A stretch of 33,926 nt of DNA from Methanolapillus africanus (GCF_032714475.1 NZ_JAWDKD010000028.1:1-33926), one strand, 5' to 3'; positions 8,333 through 16,685 are shown, counted from the first letter of the stretch. The notes: a model not told the origin generated them from the letters alone. A program made the numbers and translations.

Positions 8333-8349
8333 ACCGGCTGATAGCCGGT
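8333..8349 (+). terminator. Small hairpin after msr-like gene 2
   Basis: ACCGGCT (8333-8339) pairs with AGCCGGT (8343-8349) over a 3-nt loop, 6 bp past the stop. Likely a 3'-end hairpin. Confidence 0.45.
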
Positions 8350-8360
8350 ATTCAAAAAAT

Positions 8361-8390
8361 GAACGCCGTAACGCACGCGGCGCCGCCCGC
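8361..8390 (-). repeat. GC-rich intergenic element, copy 3
   Basis: Minus-strand orientation of the element (GCCGTAACGC then GCGGCGCCGCCCGC on the plus strand), followed on the plus strand by an A-rich run. It lies between msr-like gene 2 and fae-hps and is inverted relative to both. Confidence 0.75.
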
Positions 8391-8612
8391 AAAAATTAAA
8401 AAATAAAAGGACGGGGGGACGAAATAATTGCCGGCCGCCTTAAAAAAATTATTTAAATAAGATGATTTTATAGAACCACATTCTACAAATACTACATATA
8501 ATGTATAAAAATCAATTATTTATCATTCAGAATCATCTCTCTTAATCACCTATTGCAAAAGGCGTCTTCTCAATTTGAAATGAATTGCCGGCGCCCCTCG
8601 GAGATATTTAAA

Positions 8613-9824
8613 ATGCCCAAAGAAACAAAATTGCCCTACTTTGAAATCGGAGAAGCTTTAATCGGAACCGGGGCGGAAGTCGCCCACGTCGATTTAATGA
8701 TCGGCGCCAAAGACGGTCCGGTCGGCCAAGCGTTTGCCAGCGGCCTCACTCAATTGTCCGCCGGCCACACCCCGCTCCTGTCAGTCATCCGCCCGAACCT
8801 CCCGACAAAACCGTCCACGTTGATCGTGCCGAAAGTGACCTTGAAAAAAGGCGCCGACACCTCCAAAATCTTCGGTCCGGCCCAATCCGCCGTCGCCAAA
8901 GCCATCGCCGACGCGGTTGAAGAAGGCATCATTCCGAAAGAAATCGCCAACGACGTTGTCGTGATTGCCAGCGTTTTCATCGCGCCCGACGCCGAAGACT
9001 ACAGCAAAATTTACCGCTTCAACTACGGCGCCACCAAACTGGCGTTGAAAAGAGCGCTTGAAGGCTTCCCGAGCGTGGACAAAATGCTGGAAGAAAACAA
9101 CAAATCCACCCACGCCATTATGGGATTCAAAGTCTCCCGCCTCTGGAACCCGCCGTACTTACAAGTGGCGTTTGACACCACCAGCTTGGAGTTCGTTCTG
9201 TCGGCCGTCAAACAATTGCCGCAAAACGACCACCTGATCATTGAAGCCGGCACCCCGCTCATTAAGCGTTTCGGAACCGACGTGATTTCAAAAATCAGAG
9301 AAGTCAGACCGGACGCCTTTATCGTCGCCGACTTGAAGACACTTGACACCGGCAACTTGGAAGCCCGTATGGTCGCCGACGCCGCCGGAGACGCCATCGT
9401 CGTGTCCGCTCTGGCGCCGATTGAAACCATCCGCAAAGTCATCGACGAAGCCCACAAAACCGGCATTTACGCCATCGTGGACACGCTGAACTGCGCCGAC
9501 CCGATTTCCGTTGTGGAAAAATTGATTGAACTCAAAGCCGTTCCGGACGTCGTGGAACTCCACCGCGGTATCGACATCGAAAACACCAAACCGGACTGGG
9601 AGAAAATCAGCGCGATTAAAAAGATCTCGCCCAAGACCTTCATTGCGGTCGCCGGCGGCGTTAAACTCGAAAACATCCCCAAGGCCCTCAGCGACGGCGC
9701 CGACATCTTAGTGGTCGGACGCGCCATTACCGGCTCAAAGGACATTCGCTCCACCGCCGAACAATTCATCGCCAAGATCGGAAACCCGGAAATCGACCAG
9801 TTTAGAGTCATGACCGACTTCTGA
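8613..9824 (+). CDS. fae-hps: Bifunctional formaldehyde-activating enzyme / hexulose-6-phosphate synthase
   Basis: The N-terminal Fae domain (about residues 9-165, IGEALIGTGAEVAHVDLMIG with the catalytic-type His25) condenses formaldehyde with tetrahydromethanopterin. The C-terminal Hps domain (about 190-403, VADLKTLDTGNLEARM, VELHRGID, AVAGGV and VVGRAITGS) is an OMP-decarboxylase-like barrel that interconverts hexulose-6-phosphate with ribulose-5-phosphate and formaldehyde. In archaea the fusion is used mainly to make ribulose-5-phosphate, with the formaldehyde captured by Fae. The open frame extends to 8553, but the ATG at 8613 is preferred: a GGAG lies about 8 nt upstream and the homologous domain begins there, giving 403 aa. 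A tight GAAA-loop hairpin follows the stop. Confidence 0.92.
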   Translation: MPKETKLPYFEIGEALIGTGAEVAHVDLMIGAKDGPVGQAFASGLTQLSAGHTPLLSVIRPNLPTKPSTLIVPKVTLKKGADTSKIFGPAQSAVAKAIADAVEEGIIPKEIANDVVVIASVFIAPDAEDYSKIYRFNYGATKLALKRALEGFPSVDKMLEENNKSTHAIMGFKVSRLWNPPYLQVAFDTTSLEFVLSAVKQLPQNDHLIIEAGTPLIKRFGTDVISKIREVRPDAFIVADLKTLDTGNLEARMVADAAGDAIVVSALAPIETIRKVIDEAHKTGIYAIVDTLNCADPISVVEKLIELKAVPDVVELHRGIDIENTKPDWEKISAIKKISPKTFIAVAGGVKLENIPKALSDGADILVVGRAITGSKDIRSTAEQFIAKIGNPEIDQFRVMTDF

Positions 9825-9862
9825 TTTTGAAAAAATAATAAAATATAATATATACAGTAAAA

Positions 9863-9910
9863 AGCGGGAGAAATCCCGCTCTTCTGTTTTTCTTTTTTTG
9901 TTTTTGTTTT
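9863..9910 (+). terminator. fae-hps terminator
   Basis: AGCGGGA (9863-9869), loop GAAA, TCCCGCT (9874-9880), followed by a long T-rich tract to about 9910. It reads as a classic hairpin plus U-tract ahead of the GC-rich element. Confidence 0.8.
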
Positions 9911-9913
9911 TTG

Positions 9914-9944
9914 ACGGGCGCCCCACGCGCGCGTTACGGCAATC
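9914..9944 (+). repeat. GC-rich intergenic element, copy 4
   Basis: GGGCGCCCC, then ACGCGCGCGTTACGGCAATC, directly after the T-rich tract of the fae-hps terminator and in the same direction as the gene. Confidence 0.8.
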
Positions 9945-10879
9945 ACTTTTTCGGACTTTTCAAAAAAAGGGGACTCTTTTTTATTTTTCAGTCTTATTCT
10001 TTGAGTATCATTTTTCTTTATTTTTTGCAGTTTTCCTGAAAAATAAAACATATGAACTGATTTTTGGTTACTTTGTTCTTATCATATAATAGGCGCTTTA
10101 TTATTTTTTAATAATTTTTCTATATTAATATGCTTTTTTAAAATGTTAAAGCCGTCATTAAAATCAAACACAGCAAGAAATTAGTATATAAACTTGTCCG
10201 CCCGAAATCAAAAAAACAAATTAATATCCCCCAATAATTAAATTAATAAATATATAATTGTTATTTTATATTTTGTTTTTAGAAAGTAACTAGTCTGATC
10301 GCCAAGAGATATATGTTTAAAATATCAAAAATTTTGATGCAATTTTCTGAGGGGATGGGATTTTTCAAAGGAAGACCAAATTAAATTTATCAAAAAATAT
10401 TTTCAAAATAATATACAAACGGCGGACAATAAAGAAATAATTGTTTTAATTAATTTCAATTTAGAGAAAATGAAGAATTTTAATTCAAAAAAATAAGATG
10501 CGGTTAATGTATATACCCAAGATTTGAATGATTAGAGTGTAGAAAAAACTACTCACTAAAGCAGGATCGGAGTTCCGCCCGAGAAAGTAAAACAACGATC
10601 GAGAAAGGGGCCGGTTATGATTGTGGTTTTTTCTTAAATCTGTGGTTTTAGAGTTGCAGAGATTTACAGTAATAAAAGAGGTCAACAAACATCTGAAAAT
10701 GACAAACGGTTTTTGAGAAGATTCATAAAAGGCATTTGATTGACCGCTCCCTAAAATAACGCGGTTTCGTGTGTGTGTGCGGTTTGTGGATCACAAAGGC
10801 CAACCGGTTCATTTTCAATTTGATGTTTTTGCTTCTTTCTTAAATCTCTGTAAAATTAGCACTGAAACGGAGGAATAAA
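9945..10879. promoter_or_regulatory. Long AT-rich region upstream of mtaCB1
   Basis: About 930 bp without a supported gene. A TATA-like box (GTATATAAAC) sits at 10184-10193, which would give a leader of roughly 660 nt; later A/T stretches (near 10245 and 10508) could be alternative promoters. AGAGATTTA at 10656-10664 can pair with TAAATCTCT at 10842-10850, just before the Shine-Dalgarno. Methanosarcina mtaCB transcripts are known for long leaders, so leader-based control is plausible here. Confidence 0.5.
10184..10193 (+). promoter_or_regulatory. TATA-box candidate for mtaCB1
   Basis: GTATATAAAC within an otherwise gene-free region, oriented toward mtaC1. Other A/T-rich matches occur nearby, so the assignment is tentative. 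Confidence 0.35.
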
Positions 10880-11656
10880 ATGTTAGACTTTAAAAAAGAA
10901 GATATTGCAACGATTCTTGTCAGATACAATGTTGCCATGGAAAAAGCACTGACCCCTGACGAAGCGGCGGAACAGCTCTATCCGAAAGACGCGCTTTTCA
11001 AAGCAGTCGCAAAAGCAATCTACGAGGGTGAGGAAGATGACGTGATCGAAGCACTCGATGCCTGCTTAAAATCCGGCAAAGACCCGATCAAACTCATTGA
11101 CGAAGCACTCCTTCCGGGAATGGCTGTCGTTTCCAACCTTTACGACCAGGGAATTATCTTCCTTCCGAACGTCATGATGTCTGCCGACGCCATGCTCGAA
11201 GGAATAGACTACTGTAAAACCAAAACCAAAGAAGTTCCGAAATCCAAAGGAACCATCGTTTGCCACGTTGCTGAAGGCGATGTCCACGACATCGGCAAAA
11301 ACATCGTCGCCGCACTCCTTCGTGCCGACGGATTCAGCGTTGTCGACTTAGGCCGTGATGTGCCGGTTGACGAAGTTGTGGCCGCAGCTGCCAAAGAAAA
11401 GCCGGTCATGATCACCGGAACCGCCTTGATGACAACCACGATGTATGCCTTCAAAGAAGTCAACGACAAACTGGTTGAAAAAGGATTAAAAATCCCGTTC
11501 GCCTGCGGTGGCGGCGCTGTGAACCAAGAATTTGTCGAGAGCTACAGCCTCGGAGTGTATGGTGAAGAAGCATCTGAAGCAGCCAAGTTTGCAAACTACA
11601 TTTTGAAGAATGGCGCAGACATTGGAAAGATGAGAAACGAGTTCCACTACCACTAA
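10880..11656 (+). CDS. mtaC: Methanol corrinoid protein MtaC (copy 1)
   Basis: Carries the methyl group between methanol (through MtaB) and coenzyme M (through MtaA, not in this window). The N-terminal helical cap domain covers about residues 10-120. The cobalamin-binding Rossmann domain follows, with the lower-ligand motif GDVHDIG placing the cobalt-ligating histidine at His136, plus VDLGRDVP and the GTALMTT and ACGGGAVN loops that hold the nucleotide tail. At 258 aa it is full length. A strong Shine-Dalgarno (ACGGAGGAA) precedes the ATG. It is 15 bp upstream of mtaB1, clearly one operon. A close paralogue lies at 22.1 kb. Confidence 0.96.
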   Translation: MLDFKKEDIATILVRYNVAMEKALTPDEAAEQLYPKDALFKAVAKAIYEGEEDDVIEALDACLKSGKDPIKLIDEALLPGMAVVSNLYDQGIIFLPNVMMSADAMLEGIDYCKTKTKEVPKSKGTIVCHVAEGDVHDIGKNIVAALLRADGFSVVDLGRDVPVDEVVAAAAKEKPVMITGTALMTTTMYAFKEVNDKLVEKGLKIPFACGGGAVNQEFVESYSLGVYGEEASEAAKFANYILKNGADIGKMRNEFHYH

Positions 11657-11671
11657 GAAGGAGGCAAAAAT

Positions 11672-13060
11672 ATGGCAATCAACAGATACACAAAAATGGC
11701 ATACACCAATGCAGACGAAATGGTTTTCGGACATGCCAAATTCCCGGTCAAAGCGGGATTAGGACTTGAAATCGGTGCCGGATACACAATTCCGGAATTA
11801 AACTATGCACCGAGACCCCAAGCCGGTGTTTCTAAAGAAGCACTTGTGAAAGAATACGAAAGAATTACAAAAGACGCCATGGCCAGAATCGTCCAGATCG
11901 GTGCGCCGGCCGTCTGTTTAGAAACAGAACACGTTCAACAGATGTCCAACAACCCGTCCTGGGGTGCCGAAGTGGCCCACGCCCAAAAAACAATCTTGGA
12001 AGAATACCATGAAGAATACGGCGTGAAATGTGGTCTCAGACACACGATTGGTGACATTCGTGAAGACCGCGACTTCCTTGCTCTTCGCGGCAAGAAAAAT
12101 GATGTGATGCTTGAAGCCTTCGACCAGTGTGCCGCACAAGGCGCCGACCTTCTGTCCATCGAATCCATGGGCGGAAAAGAAGTCTTCGACTACGCCATCA
12201 TCCGCGACGACATTGCCGGAGTTCTCTTCGGTATCGGTGTCCTCGGAACCAGCGACATGGACTTTGTCTGGCAAAACATTGTCGACATCGCCAAAAAGAG
12301 AAAAGTCGTTGCTGCCGGCGACACAGACTGTGCCGAAGCCAACACCGCCATGTTCATTGCCGGCGGTCTCCTCGACAAGAACCTCGCCCACACCACAGCC
12401 ATCGTTGCCCGGTGTATTTCCGCCGCCAGAACCCTTGCAGCCTACGAAGCAGGCGCAACCGGCCCGGGAAAAGACTGCGGTTACGAAAACACCATCGTTA
12501 AATCCATCGCCGGTGTCCCGATCACTCAGGAAGGAAAATCCTCCACTTGTGCTCACTCCGACGTCATGGGCAACTTAACCATGCAGTGCTGTGACATGTG
12601 GTCCAACGAATCCGTCGAATACCACGGCGAATTCGGTGGTACAACCGTTCAAGTTTGGGTCGAATCCCTTGCTTACGACTGTTCACTCATGAACACCGCC
12701 ATCAAGACCGGAAACCAAAAAGTCCTCCGTGACCTCTTGACCCTTTCCGACAAATACAGAGACCCGCAAGGCTATGTCCTCGCTTACGACAACGCATACA
12801 GAGTCGGAGAAGCCATCGCCAAGAACGGCAAAGACACCTACCTCAGATCGAAGGCTGCCGCAGAAGAATGCTGCAAGATCCTCGACGAAGGTATCAAGGG
12901 CGGCAAGTTGAAATTGACCAAATTCGAGACTAACGCTCTCGAAGACATCAAGAAAGCACTCGCTGCACTCCCGACCGACAAGGCCAAGTTCGTCGACCAA
13001 TGCATGACCAAATACAAGGCAGAAGTCCCGGTCTTTAAGACTGAGAACTACGTCCTGTAA
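11672..13060 (+). CDS. mtaB: Methanol:corrinoid methyltransferase MtaB (copy 1)
   Basis: The zinc enzyme that activates methanol and transfers its methyl group to Co(I) on MtaC, in the cytoplasm. The 462-residue protein is full length. Counting from the start, the three zinc ligands known from Methanosarcina barkeri MtaB fall at Glu164 (LSIESMGG), Cys220 (GDTDC) and Cys269 (GKDCGYEN), so it should be active. AAGAAGGAGG provides a strong Shine-Dalgarno in the 15-bp gap after mtaC1. A GAAA-loop hairpin lies about 60 bp past the stop. Confidence 0.97.
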   Translation: MAINRYTKMAYTNADEMVFGHAKFPVKAGLGLEIGAGYTIPELNYAPRPQAGVSKEALVKEYERITKDAMARIVQIGAPAVCLETEHVQQMSNNPSWGAEVAHAQKTILEEYHEEYGVKCGLRHTIGDIREDRDFLALRGKKNDVMLEAFDQCAAQGADLLSIESMGGKEVFDYAIIRDDIAGVLFGIGVLGTSDMDFVWQNIVDIAKKRKVVAAGDTDCAEANTAMFIAGGLLDKNLAHTTAIVARCISAARTLAAYEAGATGPGKDCGYENTIVKSIAGVPITQEGKSSTCAHSDVMGNLTMQCCDMWSNESVEYHGEFGGTTVQVWVESLAYDCSLMNTAIKTGNQKVLRDLLTLSDKYRDPQGYVLAYDNAYRVGEAIAKNGKDTYLRSKAAAEECCKILDEGIKGGKLKLTKFETNALEDIKKALAALPTDKAKFVDQCMTKYKAEVPVFKTENYVL

Positions 13061-13120
13061 GTCTGAAACAGTCAGAACGAGACCTGTCAGAACGGAAAAA
13101 CTGTCAGAATAAGATAAAAT

Positions 13121-13138
13121 GTCCTGCGAAAGCAGGAC
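13121..13138 (+). terminator. mtaB1 3' hairpin
   Basis: GTCCTGC, loop GAAA, GCAGGAC: a perfect 7-bp stem with a stable GNRA tetraloop. No U-run follows, so it may protect the mRNA end rather than terminate. Confidence 0.6.
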
Positions 13139-13357
13139 ACATCCCCTATCTGGCAATTGACCTATACCTAATCTATCTAACAATACGTATACCAAAAATT
13201 AAAAGCGGGGTTAAACGTTTGTGGGGGATCCCCCCTCCCTCACTTTTAACTCTGTTTTTTAAAACCTCTTTCCGGATAACTTCCGATAAAAATCCTCTCA
13301 TATGAATCAAAAATTCATTTGATGAAAAAAACCTCACAGATTAAACAACCGGCCAAT

Positions 13358-13434
13358 CCGGATCTTGAAAAGAACGGTCAGGAATCGTCAAAAATCAATG
13401 ATTTTTCGATCGAAAACCGTCCTTTTCAAACCGG
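13358..13434 (+). promoter_or_regulatory. Large nested hairpin upstream of yaaH1
   Basis: The outer arms 13365-13378 (TTGAAAAGAACGGT) and 13416-13429 pair with one G-U, flanked by CCGG on each side. Inside, ATCG...CGAT and AAAAATC/GATTTTT (loop AAT) form a second helix. This could be a leader element of the transporter gene or a late terminator of the mtaCB1 operon. Confidence 0.45.
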
Positions 13435-13611
13435 CTCCGGAATTTGCTTTTGTTTTTAATTTTTGATCATTTTATTTGAAAAAATGTCAAAAATGAAATC
13501 GAAAGCCCGATATTTGCAGTGTATTTATTGTGTGTGTTTCGTTAAATTATAGTGAAAAACGCCAAAAACGAGTTTATTGGTTAAAATAAAATGTTGTGGA
13601 GTTTAGATATT

Positions 13612-14208
13612 ATGAGTGATGAAAATACATTAAACATTGACATTTTAGAAATTAAAGAGAAAGGTTTTCGCCTGTTTGATACGACCGCCAATTCTGCCGT
13701 TTTAGGATTCGCCGGCCTGGCGCTGGCCGCGGTGATGCTCGGTCTTCAAGGCATTGGCCTGTTCGGCGACGCTTTGGTTGTCATTTCCATGTCCATTTTC
13801 ATCGGCGGTTTTGCCCAGGTGTTTGCCGGCATTCAGCTTTGGTGGAAAGGAAACAACTTTGCAGGAACCGCCTTTACGGCGTTCGGCCTCTTTTGGTTCT
13901 CGTTCGCGTACATTTTAATCGCGCCGTTCGGGGCCTTAATCGCCGGCGCGTCGTCCATGGCGTGGTTCTTGTTGTTCTGGGGAATTTTCGCAACCGGATT
14001 GACGCTTGGAACTTTAAAATTGGGTTCAAAAATACTCATCGTCGTCTTTGTCTTGTTGGACTTGACGTTCTTCTTAACGGCCATCTCCTTCTTTGGCGTT
14101 AACTTGAGCATTCTTCCGGGAATCATCACGTTGCTCTTGGGACTCGCATCCCTGTATGCGTCCTTGGGAACGATCCTGAACGAATGCGGATACAAGCTAC
14201 CGCTTTAA
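13612..14208 (+). CDS. GPR1/FUN34/YaaH-family transporter 1 (probable acetate carrier)
   Basis: A small six-helix membrane protein of the acetate uptake transporter family, 198 aa from the ATG at 13612. That start is chosen because GGAG sits about 10 nt upstream and the family domain begins soon after; an in-frame ATG at 13591 is less likely. The conserved family sequences GFAGLALAAVMLG, IFIGGFAQVFAGI and FGLFWFSFAYI are seen, but the signature NPAPLGL is degraded to NSAVLGF. A second paralogue lies 857 bp downstream on the same strand. Host-associated methylotrophic methanogens depend on acetate for carbon, so uptake is the likely direction; substrate is inferred. Confidence 0.85.
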   Translation: MSDENTLNIDILEIKEKGFRLFDTTANSAVLGFAGLALAAVMLGLQGIGLFGDALVVISMSIFIGGFAQVFAGIQLWWKGNNFAGTAFTAFGLFWFSFAYILIAPFGALIAGASSMAWFLLFWGIFATGLTLGTLKLGSKILIVVFVLLDLTFFLTAISFFGVNLSILPGIITLLLGLASLYASLGTILNECGYKLPL

Positions 14209-15065
14209 TGGGAAATGCCAAAGAAACGAAAAATAAAAAGAGGTAGGATGCGGACTTCGGTCATCAACCAAAAATTTTCTCATCCTTTGGCCGAAGCCGG
14301 CACTTCTTTTTATTTTTCTGTTTTTTTCTTTTCCTTCTTTTTTCCCCCTTTTTCTTTCCCCTTTTTTCTTTTCCTTTTTCCCCATTTTCTTTTTTATTTT
14401 TGCCGGCGGCGCAGGCGCGCGCGTTACGGCAGCGCTTTTCAGATGAGGCGTTTCAAACCCGGCCGGCGATTTTTAAAAGCAAACAGATTTAATCAAATGT
14501 CCTTCCCCATTCTGTTTTTCATCAACGGTTCGCACGGCAAAATAATGATTCTGTTCAAATTATATTTTTTTGAAAATTTTATGAACCGTTGTTAATCGTC
14601 GAAAATTTCGGTTTTCATGTTTTATTTTTTTCGTGAATAGTCGAGTTGGTTTTTGAACCCTTCAAATCATGTTTTTTTAAAAAACATGATCTTGCGACAT
14701 GAAAAATAAAACCGATTCGACTGAAAAACTTTTTAAGCGGACCGAAATATTATCACCTGATTTATCATGAATTATTCTGATGAATCAGTAAAAACAAATT
14801 AAAAACGAATCGAAAGAAAAACAGGGTCTAAAAACTTGTCGAAAGATTCCAAAACGAAAAAACAATGCAACGAACTAAAACGGCTTTAAAAACCGTTTTA
14901 AAAACGATTCGTTCTGCGGCAACCAAAAACGAACCAACAAGCGTTCATCAAAAAACGAAAATCAACACAACAAACGTAAAACAAACAAGGTTTTTGAGCG
15001 ATTTTATTATTGATTCTTCCCCTGGTTCTTGGAAATAATCCAAAAAACCATACAGGAGAAAATCT
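14209..15065. other. Non-coding spacer between the two yaaH genes
   Basis: 857 bp with no supported gene. From left to right: a potential pseudoknot (14245-14296), a very long T/C-rich tract (14300-14400), GC-rich element copy 5, an inverted repeat ATCATG-T7-A6-CATGAT (14666-14690), an 8-bp hairpin TAAAACGG/CCGTTTTA (14876-14900), and many AAAACGAA-like words ahead of the second transporter. Confidence 0.6.
14402..14433 (+). repeat. GC-rich intergenic element, copy 5
   Basis: GCCGGCGGCGCAGGCGCGCG, then CGTTACGGCAGC, right after a roughly 100-nt pyrimidine tract downstream of yaaH1 and in the same direction. Confidence 0.8.
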
Positions 15066-15623
15066 ATGAGTGACATTCAAATTGTAAAAACACAAGATAC
15101 GACCGCAAACCCGGGACCCCTCGGACTCACGGGATTTGCTTTAGCGACGTTAACGCTTGGCTTTCATAACGCCGGTATTTTTCCCAGCAGTTTAACTGTG
15201 GTGGCGATGGCTATTTTTGTCGGCGGTCTCGCGCAGCTGCTGGCCGGTATGATGGAATGGAAAAAGGGCAACACATTCGGCATGGTGGCTTTCACCGGTT
15301 TCGGCGTCTTCTGGCTCAGTTTCGCCTGGATTCAAATCCACCCGTTTTTCATGACGGCCGGTCTGGAATCCGTCGGTCTTTATCTGGCGCTTTGGGGACT
15401 TTTCGGTCTCTGTTTGCTGCTGGGAACACTGAAAATGAAATCAAAATCCATGGTCGTTATTTTTGCGCTTTTGGTCTTGACCTTCTTCGTGACCGCGTTC
15501 GACCACATGGCGTTCCCCCTCGGCGCAGTGCCGGGCATTTGCGCTTTGCTTCTCGGACTTTCCGCGCTTTACAAAGCCATGGCCGATGTCTTGAACGAAC
15601 AGGGATACAATATACCGACGTAA
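15066..15623 (+). CDS. GPR1/FUN34/YaaH-family transporter 2 (probable acetate carrier)
   Basis: 185 aa with six predicted membrane helices. It keeps a nearly canonical signature near residues 16-22 (NPGPLGL), unlike its upstream paralogue, followed by GFALATLTLGFHNAG, FVGGLAQLLAGMMEW and FGVFWLSFAWI. GGAGAAAATCT gives a Shine-Dalgarno before ATG 15066. Transports acetate or another small monocarboxylate, probably with protons, by family knowledge. A bulged hairpin and T-tract end the gene. The paralogue pair may differ in affinity or substrate. Confidence 0.88.
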   Translation: MSDIQIVKTQDTTANPGPLGLTGFALATLTLGFHNAGIFPSSLTVVAMAIFVGGLAQLLAGMMEWKKGNTFGMVAFTGFGVFWLSFAWIQIHPFFMTAGLESVGLYLALWGLFGLCLLLGTLKMKSKSMVVIFALLVLTFFVTAFDHMAFPLGAVPGICALLLGLSALYKAMADVLNEQGYNIPT

Positions 15624-15632
15624 ATCGAAAAC

Positions 15633-15683
15633 AAAATTGAGTCGCCCAACCGACTTCAATTTTCTTTTATTTTTTCTGTTTTT
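15633..15683 (+). terminator. yaaH2 terminator
   Basis: AAAATTGA-GTCG (15633-15644) pairs with CGACTTCAATTTT (15651-15663) with one bulged base, followed by a T-rich tract leading straight into GC-rich element copy 6. Confidence 0.7.
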
Positions 15684-15689
15684 GTTTCT

Positions 15690-15720
15690 GCGGGCGGCGC
15701 CGCGCGCGTTATGGCAGCCA
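15690..15720 (+). repeat. GC-rich intergenic element, copy 6
   Basis: GCGGGCGGCGCCGCGCGCGT, then TATGGCAGCC, after the T-tract of the yaaH2 terminator. It is among the copies closest to consensus. Confidence 0.85.
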
Positions 15721-15882
15721 TTTTAATTCAATATTTTTAAAAAATGGATGGTTCTTTTTCATTTTTCATCCCTTTAAAAATGTGTCGATTTTGTTAAAAT
15801 CGATAGTCATATATACAGTCGCATCTTTTTTTGTTTTGAATTCAAAATAGTGATGTTTAAAGAACAGCGAAGGAGATAAAAA

Positions 15883-16227
15883 ATGATGACGAACATTGAT
15901 TTCATATTGAATAAATTGGAAACGGAAAACTGTGTTTTGAGAGACGCCGAAGAAATTAAAAACCGGTTTTGCGAAAAACCAGAAATATTTGACGCTCTTT
16001 TGTTTATGGCCGCGGCCGTTAAAAACAATTATGGACCGGCTGTTGATGATAAAATAAAAATTTCAATTAACGAAGAATTCGATCATTTGGAAATTCAAGT
16101 TCCGATGCAGAATTACGACTATTCCGTTAACAAAGAATTTTTTGAAATCAGTGAAACCGCCCGGGAAAAATTCGGATTGGAGGATCAATACATTTTCCTG
16201 ATCACTCAATATGAGGCGTGGCCATGA
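15883..16227 (+). CDS. Small hypothetical protein, partner of HEPN-like gene
   Basis: I do not recognise this 114-residue acidic protein. It has no membrane segment; the predicted pattern is mixed helix/strand, with MQNYDYSVNKEFFEISETAREKFGLEDQYIFLITQYEAWP at the C-terminal end. AAGGAGATAAAAA gives a strong Shine-Dalgarno. Its stop overlaps the next start as ATGA (16224-16227), so the two are translationally coupled. Pairing a small soluble protein with a HEPN-like protein recalls toxin-antitoxin modules, which would make this the candidate antitoxin; that is inference. Confidence 0.7.
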   Translation: MMTNIDFILNKLETENCVLRDAEEIKNRFCEKPEIFDALLFMAAAVKNNYGPAVDDKIKISINEEFDHLEIQVPMQNYDYSVNKEFFEISETAREKFGLEDQYIFLITQYEAWP

Positions 16228-16610
16228 CCGATTTTTGTCCGGAACATTTTTTGGAAATTTCCAAATAGCTCAATGATTTGGCAAGTTCAAATTGTCCGAA
16301 AGCAAATTCTGCCCGCCGGTCGGCAATCAGCCGTGCTTATTACAGCGCTTATTTGCAGGCAAAAGACTTTGCGATTCAAAAAATGAATTTTGTCAGCCGC
16401 AAAAAAAGCTCAGAACATCGTCAAATCGCTGATTTCTTTTTGTTGTCAAAGAATCCAGCTTATAAGGAAATTGGATATTATTTATTCAAGCTCAGAATGT
16501 GGCGAAATACCAGCGACTACGATATTCCGTCTGAAATTGACGCGTCGATTACCGAAAAAACAAACGAAGCCATTCGGCTGGCGGACGATATTTTATCCAA
16601 ACTCAGTTAA
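16224..16610 (+). CDS. HEPN-like (UPF0332-type) protein with in-frame TAG at codon 15
   Basis: Starting at the ATG that overlaps the upstream stop, the frame reads MTDFCPEHFLEISK, TAG (16266-16268), then LNDLASSNCPKANSARRSAI and on to the stop at 16610, 128 residues if TAG is decoded. Both sides of the TAG look like one HEPN/UPF0332 protein: RSAISRAYYSAYLQAKDFA is the usual first long helix, and LRMWRNTSDYD matches the family's late R-x-x-R-N-x-x-DY motif. In a pyrrolysine-using methanogen the TAG could be read as Pyl; otherwise the gene is a nonsense pseudogene or starts at the TTG at 16278. No other gene in the window uses TAG to stop. HEPN proteins are often RNases or nucleotidyltransferase partners. 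Confidence 0.65.
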
Positions 16611-16655
16611 TTTCATTTTTGTTTTTCATTTTCGTCTTTCTTTTTTGTTTTTTTC

Positions 16656-16685
16656 GGCGGGCGGCGCCGCGCGCGTTATGGCGAC
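16656..16685 (+). repeat. GC-rich intergenic element, copy 7
   Basis: GGCGGGCGGCGCCGCGCGCG, then TTATGGCGAC, after a T-rich tract that follows the HEPN-like gene. Essentially the consensus. Confidence 0.85.

Larger units (their letters stand above)
13061..13611. promoter_or_regulatory. Intergenic region mtaB1 to yaaH1
   Basis: No gene is seen in these 551 bp. They contain short TGTCAGAA repeats right after mtaB1, its hairpin, a large nested hairpin at 13358-13434 and, further on, the AT-rich upstream region of the first YaaH-type gene. Confidence 0.5.

Noticed and set aside
10485..10688. Small minus-strand protein in the mtaCB1 upstream region
   Set aside because: No ribosome site, no recognisable protein features, and it lies inside a likely leader.
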